Counted from the first letter of the stretch, positions 9,173 through 18,579 are shown. The stretch: 64,000 nucleotides of DNA from Arenibacter echinorum (GCF_003259375.1 NZ_QLLN01000010.1:1-64000), one strand, 5' to 3'. Notes: generated from the sequence alone by a model not told the origin. Numbers and translations: made by a program.

Positions 9173-9721
9173 ATGAGTTCAAAAAAAGGAAAGATACAAG
9201 AGGCAATAGACGAAAAATTGCTGGACGAAAGAAAAGTATTTCTATGGGGAATGGTAGATGATGATACCGCAAAGCATGTAATCGATCGTTTGTTGTATTT
9301 GGATATGCAAAACAACAAGGAAATTCAATTGTACATCAATAGTCCTGGAGGTTACGTTACTTCTGGTTTTGCCATGTACGATACCATTAAATCATTAAAG
9401 AGTCCGGTATCTACCATATGCTCCGGTTTGGCGGCATCCATGGGATCCATTTTATTATCTGTAGGGAAGAAGGGAAGACGTTTTATTCAGCCACATGCCC
9501 AAGTGATGATACATCAGCCCAGTGGTGGTGCCAGGGGACAGGCCTCGAATATAGAGATTCAGGCCAAGGAAATTATCAAGACCCGTGAACTTAGTGCCAA
9601 AATATTGGCGGAAAACTGTGGGCAGGATTTTGAAAAGGTTATGAAGGATTTTGATAGGGACTATTGGATGAACGCTGAGGAGTCCATAACCTATGGTATT
9701 GTAGACGGAATTCTGGAATAA
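9173..9721 (+). CDS. ClpP-type serine protease subunit (probable second paralogue)
   Basis: A protein of 182 residues with the full ClpP catalytic triad: Ser89 in GLAASMGS, His114 in VMIHQPSGG and Asp163 in DRDYWM. The INSPGG oxyanion-loop motif is at about residues 55-60. ClpP forms the double-heptamer chamber of the Clp protease, fed by ClpX or other unfoldases. It is shorter at the N-terminus than housekeeping ClpP and lacks the usual clpX or tig neighbours. FLWGMVDDDTAKHV replaces the usual FLGxxIDDxxAN region. I therefore think it is a second ClpP paralogue and leave the symbol blank. It has its own terminator. Confidence 0.9.
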   Translation: MSSKKGKIQEAIDEKLLDERKVFLWGMVDDDTAKHVIDRLLYLDMQNNKEIQLYINSPGGYVTSGFAMYDTIKSLKSPVSTICSGLAASMGSILLSVGKKGRRFIQPHAQVMIHQPSGGARGQASNIEIQAKEIIKTRELSAKILAENCGQDFEKVMKDFDRDYWMNAEESITYGIVDGILE

Positions 9722-9774
9722 CCCGGTCGCAGATTGTTTATTATAGTTAATAATTCACATCTTACATAAAAGGA

Positions 9775-9810
9775 AAAGTCCTTCACAATCTTAATGTGAA
9801 GGACTTTTTT
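9775..9810 (+). terminator. rho-independent terminator after the clpP-like gene
   Basis: A perfect 13-base-pair stem (9775-9787 with 9795-9807) around a seven-base loop, ending in a run of six T. It lies 53 bases after the stop. The rest of the 311-base gap up to 10032 is AT-rich and shows nothing that I recognise except two near matches to TAnnTTTG (TACATTTA, TACTTTTC) shortly before the monooxygenase gene. Confidence 0.92.
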
Positions 9811-10032
9811 ATATATGGACGCCTAAGCGGTATGTGTTTTATATACGAGATAAACCTAGTGTTTGGATGTTCTGGACAGAAAATTATTTAAAAAAGAGGC
9901 ATTTTTTATCAAAGGTTGAATTATGTGCCTATATGTAGGCATTATGTGATGTTATTGCCCCTATATTATACAAGTTACTTTATTTTATTACATTTATTAC
10001 TTTAACATTTACTTTTCCCTATATAAATCAGT

Positions 10033-11397
10033 ATGACACAAACTCCTAAAAACATTGCTATTATCGGTTCAGGACTGGTAGGGTCCCTATTGGCAATTTA
10101 CCTTCGGAAGTTAGGACACCAGATAACGGTTTACGATCGTAGACCCGATATTCGAAATGTTGAGTTTTCCGGAAGATCCATCAACTTGGCGATGAGCAAT
10201 AGGGGTTGGACGGCTTTGAGGGAGGTAGGTATTGAAAATGAAGTAAAGAAAATTGCCATTCCATTGGATAAACGGGCCATTCATGTGGAGGGTCAACCAG
10301 AGTATTACCAAAAATATGGAAAGGAAGGAGAGGCCATCTGGTCTATTTCACGGGGCATATTGAATAGGAGAATGATCGATCTGGCCGAAGAGGCAGGGGT
10401 CGTTTTTCGTTTTGAGGAAAAGGTGTGGGATGTTAACCTTCCCGAAGGGAAAATATACACTGGCGCAACGGAGAAAGGAAAGTGGAAGGAATATCTTTAC
10501 GATATAGTTTTTGGCTGTGACGGTGCTTTTTCCCGAGTTAGGCACAAAATGCAACGTAGAAGTAGGTTTAATTACGTTCAGGAGTTTATAGATGTTGGCT
10601 ACAAGGAGCTAACTATACCGGCCAACGAGGATGGTACCCATAAATTGGACAAGCATTCCTTTCATATCTGGCCAAGGGGGAAGTTCATGTTTATAGCCAT
10701 GCCCAATATGGATGGCAGTTTTACCTGTACGCTGTTCCTGCCCTTTGAAGGGGAGGTTTCCTTTGAAAAGATAAACACCAAGGAAGAGGCCAAAAGCTTC
10801 TTTAACACCTATTTTCCAGATGTTGCCCCAGTTATTGAAGACCTGAGTACAGATTTTTTCAATAACCCCACCAGCGCTTTGGTGACCATTAAGTGTTACC
10901 CTTGGACCTACTGGGACAAAGTGGCTTTGGTAGGCGATTCTGCCCATGCCATTGTGCCATTTTATGGACAGGGAATGAATGCTGGCTTTGAGGATATTTA
11001 TGCCCTGAACAAGATTATTGCCAAATATGGGGACGATTGGGAACAAATTTTTAGTACCTATCAAACAGAACGTAAGCCCAATGCCGATGCCATTGCGGAG
11101 CTTAGTTACCGGAATTTTGTAGAAATGAGCAGTATGACTGCCGACCCCAATTTTATATTGCAGAAAAAGATTGAAAAACGTTTTGCCAAAAAATACCCAG
11201 ACAAATGGATCCCTGCCTATTCGCGGGTTACGTTTTCTAATAAGCCCTATGTAGAAGCTTTGGCAAATGGGGATGCCCAGGAAGAAATAATGAAGCAAAT
11301 AATGCAAATTCCCAATATAGATGAAATTTGGGACAGTGAGGAGGTAGATCAAAAAATCCTAAGTCTATTGAGCGGAAAAGAAAAGTACGAAGTATAG
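10033..11397 (+). CDS. kmo: kynurenine 3-monooxygenase
   Basis: A flavoprotein monooxygenase of 454 residues that hydroxylates L-kynurenine to 3-hydroxykynurenine with NADPH and oxygen. Seen in sequence: the FAD dinucleotide motif GSGLVGSLLAIYL (about residues 12-24), NLAMSNRGWTALREVG, and the second FAD motif VGDSAHAIVPFYGQGMNAGFED (starting about residue 303). The length and these motifs fit KMO better than other aromatic hydroxylases. The product is the preferred substrate of the kynureninase encoded at 5.7 kb. It ends at a bidirectional terminator shared with the next, convergent gene. Confidence 0.95.
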   Translation: MTQTPKNIAIIGSGLVGSLLAIYLRKLGHQITVYDRRPDIRNVEFSGRSINLAMSNRGWTALREVGIENEVKKIAIPLDKRAIHVEGQPEYYQKYGKEGEAIWSISRGILNRRMIDLAEEAGVVFRFEEKVWDVNLPEGKIYTGATEKGKWKEYLYDIVFGCDGAFSRVRHKMQRRSRFNYVQEFIDVGYKELTIPANEDGTHKLDKHSFHIWPRGKFMFIAMPNMDGSFTCTLFLPFEGEVSFEKINTKEEAKSFFNTYFPDVAPVIEDLSTDFFNNPTSALVTIKCYPWTYWDKVALVGDSAHAIVPFYGQGMNAGFEDIYALNKIIAKYGDDWEQIFSTYQTERKPNADAIAELSYRNFVEMSSMTADPNFILQKKIEKRFAKKYPDKWIPAYSRVTFSNKPYVEALANGDAQEEIMKQIMQIPNIDEIWDSEEVDQKILSLLSGKEKYEV

Positions 11398-11401
11398 AAA
11401 A

Positions 11402-11434
11402 AATAAAAGCCATCTAAAAAAGATGGCTTTTATT
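11402..11434. terminator. bidirectional terminator between kmo and the zinc-ribbon-like gene
   Basis: A perfect 14-base-pair stem (11402-11415 with 11421-11434) with a five-base A loop. T-rich sequence follows on the plus strand and, read on the other strand, on the minus side also. It sits between two convergent stop codons and should end both transcripts. Confidence 0.9.
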
Positions 11435-11452
11435 TTTTATGGGTCGCTCTTT

Positions 11453-12232
11453 CTATAATTTAGAAAAAAGCTTTTGCATTTTTTCTTGTTCCTCTTCTGC
11501 CAAAACTGGGTCTACCAAAATTCTTCCACTGTGTTCGTCGCTTATGATTTTTTTGCGTGAAGCAATCTCAACCTGAACTTGTGGTGGGATGGTAAAGAAA
11601 GAACCTCCTGAAGCACCTCTTTCAATTGGAACTACTGCCAAACCGTTTTTTACATTATTTCGGATTCTATTATATGCCTTTACCAAGCGCTCCTCAATTT
11701 GGGATTGGTACTCTTCCGATTTTTTCAAAAGGGCTTTTTCTTCCTTTTCCGTTTCGGCCAAAATAGCGTTCAATTCACTTTTCTTGTGCTTAAGGTGCAA
11801 TTCCCTTTCGGTCAATCGTTCTTTGGTACCGGCAATAACCTCTTTTTTCTGCTCTATTTGGGCTTTGAATTCTTTAATATTCTTATCGGCCAATTGAATT
11901 TCAAGTTCCTGAAATTCTACTTCTTTGGTCAATGAATTAAATTCCCTGCTATTGCGGACGTTCTTTTGTTGTTCCGCATATTTTTTGATCAAGACTTTGG
12001 CTTCATCAATAAGATTTTTCTTGGCGCCTATCTCGTAGTTAATAGTTTCAACATCGGTTTTAAGCTTATCCATTCTTGTTTTAAGGCCAAGTACCTCATC
12101 TTCCAAATCTTCTACTTCTAGAGGAAGTTCTCCTCTAACATTTCTTATCTCATCAACTCTAGAATCAATTAATTGCAAATCATATAGTGCTCTTAACTTT
12201 TCTTCTACTGTTGTTTCTGTCTTTGTTGCCAT
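11453..12232 (-). CDS. coiled-coil protein with degenerate zinc ribbon
   Basis: A protein of 259 residues. Residues 1 to about 190 are almost all helical and charged, with heptad-like spacing (a long coiled coil). The C-terminal module is that of the 'zinc ribbon domain' family (CdsZ/DUF164-like), recognised by FFTIPPQVQ and GRILVDP. In the canonical module four Cys bind zinc; here the equivalent positions appear to be Ser208, Ser211, Asp232 and Ser235, so the metal site is lost. The stop codon of the Nif3-like gene lies two bases upstream of this start, so the two are cotranscribed. The role is unknown; members of the family bind nucleic acid or act with Nif3-like proteins. Confidence 0.85.
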   Translation of the reverse strand: MATKTETTVEEKLRALYDLQLIDSRVDEIRNVRGELPLEVEDLEDEVLGLKTRMDKLKTDVETINYEIGAKKNLIDEAKVLIKKYAEQQKNVRNSREFNSLTKEVEFQELEIQLADKNIKEFKAQIEQKKEVIAGTKERLTERELHLKHKKSELNAILAETEKEEKALLKKSEEYQSQIEERLVKAYNRIRNNVKNGLAVVPIERGASGGSFFTIPPQVQVEIASRKKIISDEHSGRILVDPVLAEEEQEKMQKLFSKL

Positions 12233-12234
12233 AT

Positions 12235-13329
12235 TTAAAAATACTTGATGGGATTTGTTTTGCTCTCCGATAAAGAGACTGCAAAATTAGGAATTTTTTT
12301 CGTAAGATAATCAACTAAGAGATTTTTTGTAAACTGCTCTGTTTCATAGTGCCCAATATCTGCCAAAAGTATTTTGTCTTCCGCCTCATAGAATTGATGG
12401 TATTTTAAATCCGATGTTACGAAAACATCAGCATTAGCGGCTATTGCAGCCGATATGGCAAAGGAGCCGCTTCCTCCCAAAACTGCGACTTTCTTTATTT
12501 TTTTTCCTAGAAAATCTGAGTGTCTTATGCAGGAAACATGCATTTTTTCCTTCAAAAATCCGAAAAATTCCTCTTCATCCATCGGTTTTTCGAGAATTCC
12601 TACCATGCCCATGCCAATATTTTGGTTTTTATTTTCCAAAGTCTGTAGCTCGTAGGCAACCTCTTCATATGGATGGTTGTTAAAAAGGGCTTTCAAAATT
12701 TTTTGTTCATTTGCCCTGCAATAGGTTATACTAATCTGGGATTCATCTTCGTAATGTGTTTCCCCAATTTTTCCCAAATAGGGATTGGCTCCAGCATTAG
12801 CCTGGTAGCTCCCGGTGCCATCTACCGTAAAACTACAATTGCTATAATTGCCAATATTCCCTGCTCCAGCATGGAATAGAGCGGTTCTAAGGGCATCGGC
12901 ATTCTCTTTGGGAACATAGGTGGTTAGTTTTCTAATGGTGCCCGTCTGCGGGATTAGAATGCTTGTGTTTTGCAGTCCCAAGACTTCACATATTTTGGCA
13001 TTGACCCCTTTATCGCTGTTGTCCAGGGCAGTGTGCATACTGTATATGGCAATATCGTGTTTAATGGCCTTTATTACTACCCGTTGTACGTAGTTGGAGC
13101 CGGTTATTTTTTTTAACCCTCCAAAAATAATGGGGTGGAAACTAACAATTAGATTGCATTTTTTCGCGATGGCTTCCTCTACTACATTTTCCAAAGTATC
13201 CAGTGTTACAAGGATACCGCTTACCTTATTATTTGCATTCCCTACCAGGAGCCCTACATTGTCAAAATCTTCAGCATAATTCAATGGCGCCAACTCCTCT
13301 AAGGTATCAATAACTTGTTTTATGATCAT
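12235..13329 (-). CDS. Nif3-like dinuclear metal centre protein
   Basis: A protein of 364 residues of the Nif3/YbgI (GTP cyclohydrolase I type 2) family. Metal ligands are visible in VSFHPIIFGG near the N-terminus, YSMHTALDN, and the C-terminal LADIGHYETEQF. The middle 100 residues are the inserted PII-like domain found in the longer bacterial members. The biochemical function of the family is unsettled. It heads an operon with the zinc-ribbon-like gene (gap of two bases), an arrangement common in bacteria. A -7 promoter match lies just upstream. The gene is divergent from lpxK. Confidence 0.92.
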   Translation of the reverse strand: MIIKQVIDTLEELAPLNYAEDFDNVGLLVGNANNKVSGILVTLDTLENVVEEAIAKKCNLIVSFHPIIFGGLKKITGSNYVQRVVIKAIKHDIAIYSMHTALDNSDKGVNAKICEVLGLQNTSILIPQTGTIRKLTTYVPKENADALRTALFHAGAGNIGNYSNCSFTVDGTGSYQANAGANPYLGKIGETHYEDESQISITYCRANEQKILKALFNNHPYEEVAYELQTLENKNQNIGMGMVGILEKPMDEEEFFGFLKEKMHVSCIRHSDFLGKKIKKVAVLGGSGSFAISAAIAANADVFVTSDLKYHQFYEAEDKILLADIGHYETEQFTKNLLVDYLTKKIPNFAVSLSESKTNPIKYF

Positions 13330-13349
13330 TTTTAAAATTTATGGTCTTC

Positions 13350-13357
13350 CAAAGATA
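13350..13357 (-). promoter_or_regulatory. possible -7 element for the Nif3-like gene
   Basis: On the minus strand TATCTTTG matches TAnnTTTG and lies 20 bases before the ATG at 13329. No TTG is seen at the usual -33 distance. Confidence 0.4.
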
Positions 13358-13378
13358 AAATATTATATTTTCGTTCTA

Positions 13379-14383
13379 ATGCAGCTACTAAGAAAATTAG
13401 GCTTTCCCATTTCACTGATATACGCCTTGGTGGTATATCTGCGCAATTATCTTTATGACGTAGGGCTATTGCCCTCCAAAGCCTATAAGACCAAGACCAT
13501 CTGTGTCGGGAATCTTAGTGTAGGGGGTACCGGTAAAACCCCAATGATAGAGTTTTTGGTTGCCAATGTTAAAGAGCAGGGTAGAATAGCGGTTTTAAGT
13601 AGGGGATATGGTCGAAAATCCAAAGGTTATTTGTTGGCCAAACCTGGTATAGAGGTAGAGGATTTAGGGGACGAACCCTTTCAGATCCATAAAAAATTTC
13701 CCCATGCCCATGTTGCCGTAGATGCGGACAGGCAGCACGGTATTTCCATATTGGAGGAAACCATAGGGCCCGACATTATTTTGTTGGATGATGCTTTTCA
13801 ACATAGAAAAGTAAGATGTGATCAATATGTGCTTTTAACTTCCTATGCCAATTTATATGTAGATGATTGGTATTTGCCTAGCGGGAATTTGAGGGATAGC
13901 AAACGGGAAGCAAGGAGGGCCAATATTATTGTTGTTACCAAGTGCCCATCAAAATTGAGCATGGCCGAACAGCAAAGAATTAAGAATAAATTGAATCCTG
14001 GCCCCGGTCAGCAAGTAATTTTTAGTTATTTGGACTATGAGACAACATTAAAAGGCAACTCAAGGGAGATTGACTTGGATGAACTTAGAAATAAAAAAGT
14101 GACCTTAGTGACCGGGATAGCCAATCCAAAGCAGTTGGTTAGCTTCCTAGGCGCTCAAGGCATTGTATTTGAACATTTGGCCTACCCTGACCACCATTTT
14201 TTTAGGGAGAAGGAAATTGCCTTGTTCAATAACAAAGAGCTAATCCTTACGACCGAAAAAGACTATGTAAGGTTGGAGGGCAAGGGAGATAATTTTTATT
14301 ATATAGGGGTAAGTCACAAATTCATGAATGGGGGCAAAGAGGTACTGTTGAATATGCTGGGTGAAAGCCTTACTGCTACTTAG
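13379..14383 (+). CDS. lpxK: tetraacyldisaccharide 4'-kinase (lipid A synthesis)
   Basis: About 334 residues from the chosen ATG at 13379; an upstream ATG at 13322 would add 19 residues that overlap the divergent gene and do not look like LpxK. LpxK phosphorylates the 4' position of the lipid A disaccharide at the inner membrane. Seen in sequence: a membrane-associated N-terminus, the GNLSVGGTGKTP P-loop, VLSRGYGRKSKG, and LLDDAFQHRKV, which carries the conserved Asp-His region. The C-terminus has LTTEKDYVRL, as expected. The stop codon overlaps that of the convergent histidine kinase gene by four bases. Confidence 0.94.
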   Translation: MQLLRKLGFPISLIYALVVYLRNYLYDVGLLPSKAYKTKTICVGNLSVGGTGKTPMIEFLVANVKEQGRIAVLSRGYGRKSKGYLLAKPGIEVEDLGDEPFQIHKKFPHAHVAVDADRQHGISILEETIGPDIILLDDAFQHRKVRCDQYVLLTSYANLYVDDWYLPSGNLRDSKREARRANIIVVTKCPSKLSMAEQQRIKNKLNPGPGQQVIFSYLDYETTLKGNSREIDLDELRNKKVTLVTGIANPKQLVSFLGAQGIVFEHLAYPDHHFFREKEIALFNNKELILTTEKDYVRLEGKGDNFYYIGVSHKFMNGGKEVLLNMLGESLTAT

Positions 14384-16605
14384 GCTTCAATTTTTTTTTT
14401 CACATCAAAGATGTTCTCTCCTATTTTAGAATAGAATACCTCCGGTTTAAAAGGTTTCGTAACTACATCGTTACAACCGGCGGCATAAAAACTTTCCAAA
14501 CTATCATCTAGGGAAATAGCCGTAAGGGCTATAATTGGCACCAATCTATTGAACTTTCTAATTTCTATAGTAGCCTCTTCACCACTAATTCCGGGCATGT
14601 GGATATCCATAAGGATACAGTCGTAATCCGTTTTTCTCACCATGGCCACGGCTTCCAGTCCGTTGTTGGCAATATCACAGGTTATTTCCTTCTTGTTCAG
14701 CATTTTCTTGGTAATCACCTGGTTGATTTTGTTATCCTCCACAATCAATATGTGCAGTCCTGTAAAATCGTATTCCACCTCGGTAATTTCGAACGGGATA
14801 TCATCAATAAGATCATCCTTGCTTTTTAGATCCAACTCAAAGAAAAAGGAACTCCCTTTGCCTATTTCGCTCTTAAGTCCAATTGTACTGCCAAATAGGC
14901 CCAATAAGCTTTTTACAATGGTCAATCCTAGTCCGGTACCACCATATTCCCTATTAATTTGGATAGAGCCTTGTTCAAAGCTGTCAAAAATATTAAGTTG
15001 TCTTTCCTTATCAATACCAATACCATTATCCTTTACCTCAAAATAAATGGTCAGATCCTCCTCCACTTTTTTGGCAAGCCTGGTTATAACGGTAACTTGC
15101 CCTCCCTTGGTGAATTTTATTCCATTACCTATAAGGTTTATAAAAATTTGGGAAAGTTTAAGTGGATCTCCCAATAGGTGGGACGGAATATTCTCATCAA
15201 ATTCCAGTTCAATTTTTGTTTTATTGGCCTTGGCACTTTGATGCAAGGAATTTATGACCTCGGAAAGTACCTTTTTAAGATTGAAGTCAATTTGCAGGGC
15301 TTCCAGTTTATCTGCGTCAATTTTGTTGATCTGAAGAATGTCATTAATGAAATTCAATAGGTAATCACCAGAAAACTTCAATGATTTTAGATGTTCTTTC
15401 TGATTTTCGCTGGGGTTCTCCTCCAGCAATAAATGTGTTAGACCGGTGACCGCATAAAGTGGTGTCCGCAATTCGTGGCTTACTGTGGAAAGAAAATTGG
15501 TTTTGGCCTCCATAGCCATTACCGCCGCATCCCTTGCAGCCTGTAATTCATTGTTCTTGGTGTGTAGAAGATCGTTTGTCTTTAACTTGATCTGGTTGTT
15601 GCGGTAAAGCGAAATGGCCAGTATGGATATTACGATTAAAAAGGCAGCGGTTAAAATTGCCGTTATTTCCGTTCTATTCTTGGATTGGTTAAGTTCTTCT
15701 ATCTTGGCTTCCTGCCGGCCAATTTCATCCTTCATAAATTTGGTTTGGATGTTATCTGCCGTTTTGGTTTCCGCTAAACTTTTCTCTAGGGTAAATATAG
15801 AGTCCTTGATGTTCACTATATTTCTGCTGTAGGAAAGGGCAGATTCAAAAAGCCCAAGTTTTTCATTGGTCTCTGCAAGTAGCCTATTGGCCTCCAATAC
15901 TTCTATATAAAAATTGTTCGCCTTGGCCAATTTTAAGGCACTCTGGGCATTTTTAATGCTCTCCTCGTAATTTTCTGTTTTAATGCTGATCTCCGCCAAT
16001 TTTATATGTGCCTTGGCGGCTAGGTAGTCCTTCTCGTAAATGTCCGTATTTACGGCCAGGGCATTAAAATTTTTAGTGGCACTTTCGTATTTTTCCAAGT
16101 TTAAGAAGATAATTCCCTCTACAAAAAGAATATTGTTCAGTAAATTTCTGTCGTTGTTGATCTGTTTTGCCTCGTTCAACATAGAGATGGCCAAGAAATT
16201 TTTACCGTCCCTATAGGCAATAATGGCATCTATATATTTATGTGTGGCTTCACCATAGGGATAGGAAATATCCTTTAAAAGGGATTTTGATCTGTCCGCA
16301 TAATATTCGGCGCTATCATCCTTTTGTAGGCGTAAATATAAAATGGCAAATTTGTGATAGGTGTCTATCAGGGTCTTTTGGTCATTGTTCTTAAAGGCAA
16401 TTTCCATTGCGGTATTCAGCTCCTCAAGGGCGGGTTCCATTTTATTCCTATTTCCCAATTCCCTGGCTTTGTCAAAATGATATTCTATATCATTCCCGGT
16501 AGTCTTGTTTTCTTGGGTATACGAATGACTAAAGTAAAAAAACAATAGAACCGTTAGGAGCCACAATTTTCTGTTCAAATTTATATGTAAGAATCTAGGT
16601 CTCAA
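14380..16605 (-). CDS. hybrid sensor histidine kinase with TPR sensor region
   Basis: A protein of 741 residues. Order: signal peptide (to about 31), a periplasmic TPR-like helical region (about 40-280), a coiled coil, one membrane helix (about 315-335), HisKA with STVSHELRTPL (about 376), HATPase with NLIGNGIKF, DNGIGID and GGTGLGL, and a receiver domain with LMDIHMPG (about 675). The start appears to be TTG (16603-16605): no ATG precedes the signal peptide and the frame is closed by a stop just upstream. That TTG overlaps the TGA of gap (TTGA), which indicates translational coupling to the GAPDH gene. The ligand is unknown. Confidence 0.9.
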   Translation of the reverse strand: MRPRFLHINLNRKLWLLTVLLFFYFSHSYTQENKTTGNDIEYHFDKARELGNRNKMEPALEELNTAMEIAFKNNDQKTLIDTYHKFAILYLRLQKDDSAEYYADRSKSLLKDISYPYGEATHKYIDAIIAYRDGKNFLAISMLNEAKQINNDRNLLNNILFVEGIIFLNLEKYESATKNFNALAVNTDIYEKDYLAAKAHIKLAEISIKTENYEESIKNAQSALKLAKANNFYIEVLEANRLLAETNEKLGLFESALSYSRNIVNIKDSIFTLEKSLAETKTADNIQTKFMKDEIGRQEAKIEELNQSKNRTEITAILTAAFLIVISILAISLYRNNQIKLKTNDLLHTKNNELQAARDAAVMAMEAKTNFLSTVSHELRTPLYAVTGLTHLLLEENPSENQKEHLKSLKFSGDYLLNFINDILQINKIDADKLEALQIDFNLKKVLSEVINSLHQSAKANKTKIELEFDENIPSHLLGDPLKLSQIFINLIGNGIKFTKGGQVTVITRLAKKVEEDLTIYFEVKDNGIGIDKERQLNIFDSFEQGSIQINREYGGTGLGLTIVKSLLGLFGSTIGLKSEIGKGSSFFFELDLKSKDDLIDDIPFEITEVEYDFTGLHILIVEDNKINQVITKKMLNKKEITCDIANNGLEAVAMVRKTDYDCILMDIHMPGISGEEATIEIRKFNRLVPIIALTAISLDDSLESFYAAGCNDVVTKPFKPEVFYSKIGENIFDVKKKIEA

Positions 16606-17612
16606 ACGTATCGTTTACTTATAATATAGTTAATTAAATCTACAATTCTGCTGCTGTATCCGGTTTCGTTATCATACCATCCAATGATTTTCACCATTTT
16701 ACCGATTACAGAAGTCATCAGAGAATCAAACGTACAAGAGTAATAAGTATTGTTTATATCAATAGAAACTATCGGGTCTTTTGTGTAATATAGAATGTTT
16801 TTAAGTTCTTTTTGCGAAATTTTAAAAAAAGCATCATTAATTTCCTCTATGGAGGTTTGCCTTTTTACATTGAAAGTGATGTCTGTCAAAGAGCCATTGG
16901 GTACAGGAACTCTTATTCCACAACCACCGATAACATCGGATAGTTCTGGGAATATTCTGGTCAAGGCCTTGGCCGCCCCTGTTGTGGTCGGGACAATTGA
17001 TTGTGCGGCCGCCCTGGCCCTTCTTAGGTCCTTATGGGGCTGGTCGTGCAGACTTTGATCCGTGGTGTAAGAATGTATAGTGGTTATGTAGGCCTGCTCT
17101 ATACCGCAAAGATCCTGAATAACCTTAATCATTGGTGCGGCATTGTTCGTGGTACAGGAGGCATTGGAAATAATGTCATCTGTTTGGACAAGGGTTTCGT
17201 GGTTTATTCCAAATACCACCATCTTTATGTCATCTTCGGTTGGAGGTACACTAAGAATAACCTTTTTTGCCCCATTTTTTAGGTGGTACTCCAAGATGGC
17301 CCTGTCCTTGAACTTCCCAGTGGCCTCAACAACAATATCAACTTTGTGATCGGACCAAGGAATATCTTTGGGAGAATTGTAATTTAATAGCGCAACCTTA
17401 TTATTGTCCACGATGATGTTTTCGCCGCTGTGGGATACTTCTTTTTGAAATACCCCGTGGATACTATCGTATTTTAATAAATGGGATAACGTAGGTGCAT
17501 CTGCCAAATCGTTAATGGCTACCACTCTTAAATGGGCTTGCTCGCTAAGAAGTCTGAAAAGGGTACGGCCAATTCTACCAAAGCCGTTTATACCAATATT
17601 AATTTGTTTCAT
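16602..17612 (-). CDS. gap: glyceraldehyde-3-phosphate dehydrogenase, type I
   Basis: About 336 residues from the ATG at 17612, which is preferred to the one at 17624 because the family begins directly with INIGINGFGRIGR. The NAD site is the GFGRIGR motif at the N-terminus; the catalytic Cys lies in SNASCTTNNAAP and the catalytic His in the following segment; phosphate contacts are in the TGAAKAL region. It catalyses the NAD-linked oxidation step of glycolysis. SCTTNNAAP differs from the usual SCTTNCLAP, which may mark a second GAPDH paralogue. The gene sits upstream of a coupled histidine kinase, which is an unusual neighbour. Confidence 0.93.
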   Translation of the reverse strand: MKQINIGINGFGRIGRTLFRLLSEQAHLRVVAINDLADAPTLSHLLKYDSIHGVFQKEVSHSGENIIVDNNKVALLNYNSPKDIPWSDHKVDIVVEATGKFKDRAILEYHLKNGAKKVILSVPPTEDDIKMVVFGINHETLVQTDDIISNASCTTNNAAPMIKVIQDLCGIEQAYITTIHSYTTDQSLHDQPHKDLRRARAAAQSIVPTTTGAAKALTRIFPELSDVIGGCGIRVPVPNGSLTDITFNVKRQTSIEEINDAFFKISQKELKNILYYTKDPIVSIDINNTYYSCTFDSLMTSVIGKMVKIIGWYDNETGYSSRIVDLINYIISKRYV

Positions 17613-17681
17613 AAATATGGTCAAGCCAATTTATCCGCATAATTACGGATTGATATTCTAGATATGGGGTGTAAGGGGTAC

Positions 17682-18557
17682 TTACATTATATGTTTGTGT
17701 GCCTTGTACGATGAACGTACCAAAGCCCCGCTTTCTACATGCCTAAAGCCTAATTTTAAACCTATTTCTTCATATTTCTTGAACTGGTCCGGCAAAATAA
17801 ACTCCTTTACCGGTAAATGTTTTTTGGAAGGTTGCAGATATTGGCCTATAGTGACCACATCTACATTGGCCGCCCTAAGGTCTTCCATGGTTTGGATTAC
17901 CTCTTCTTCCATTTCGCCCAGGCCCAACATTATTCCCGACTTGGTGCGGTTGGCGCCGTTTTCCTTTAAATAGGAAAGGACACCAAGACTTCTTTCGTAT
18001 TTTGCCTGTATGCGGACCTCCCTTGTTAATCGTTTTACAGTTTCCATATTGTGGGATATTACTTCAGGCCCAACAGCAAGGATTCGATCCAAATGGGTGT
18101 GGATACCTTGAAAATCTGGAATCAATGTCTCTAGGGTTGTTGCGGGGTTCATTCTTCGTATGGCCTTCACTGTTTCTGCCCATATTATAGAACCCATATC
18201 TTTTAGGTCATCACGATCAACCGAAGTAATTACAGCATGTTTAATGTCCATTATTTTAATGGATCTTGCTACTTTTTCCGGCTCTGCCCAATCTACATCT
18301 TCAGGTCGCCCCGTTTTTACGCCACAAAATCCACAGGAACGTGTACAAACATTTCCTAAAATCATAAAAGTGGCAGTACCTTCTCCCCAACATTCGCCCA
18401 TATTTGGACAACTGCCCGAAGTACATATGGTGTGAAGGTTGTACTTGTCCACCAATCCCCTTAACTGGGTGTATTTTTTACCCGTAGGCAGTTTTACGCG
18501 TAACCATTTGGGCTTGCCTTTTGGAGGGATGACACTGTCTATAGTTTCGATACTCAT
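17682..18557 (-). CDS. lipA: lipoyl synthase
   Basis: About 291 residues from the ATG at 18557. The longer frame to 18638 would add 27 residues unlike the family and lies across the promoter. LipA is a radical SAM enzyme that inserts two sulfur atoms into octanoyl groups on lipoyl domains. Both iron-sulfur sites are visible: the auxiliary site [13 protein letters not shown] and the radical SAM site CTRSCGFC (CX3CX2C). The C-terminal SSYKAHKH stretch contains the conserved RSSY serine. The gene appears to be monocistronic. Confidence 0.96.
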   Translation of the reverse strand: MSIETIDSVIPPKGKPKWLRVKLPTGKKYTQLRGLVDKYNLHTICTSGSCPNMGECWGEGTATFMILGNVCTRSCGFCGVKTGRPEDVDWAEPEKVARSIKIMDIKHAVITSVDRDDLKDMGSIIWAETVKAIRRMNPATTLETLIPDFQGIHTHLDRILAVGPEVISHNMETVKRLTREVRIQAKYERSLGVLSYLKENGANRTKSGIMLGLGEMEEEVIQTMEDLRAANVDVVTIGQYLQPSKKHLPVKEFILPDQFKKYEEIGLKLGFRHVESGALVRSSYKAHKHIM

Positions 18558-18571
18558 ACTACGATTTTGTG

Positions 18572-18579
18572 CAAATATA
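18572..18579 (-). promoter_or_regulatory. possible -7 element for lipA
   Basis: On the minus strand TATATTTG, a perfect TAnnTTTG match, lies 14 bases before the ATG at 18557. This supports the shorter start. A -33 TTG at the right distance is not clear. Confidence 0.45.

Noticed and set aside
10609-11352. Minus-strand reading frame of 247 residues opposite kmo
   Set aside because: It lies fully within the kmo gene, which has all the family motifs; the frame has no signal or domain.
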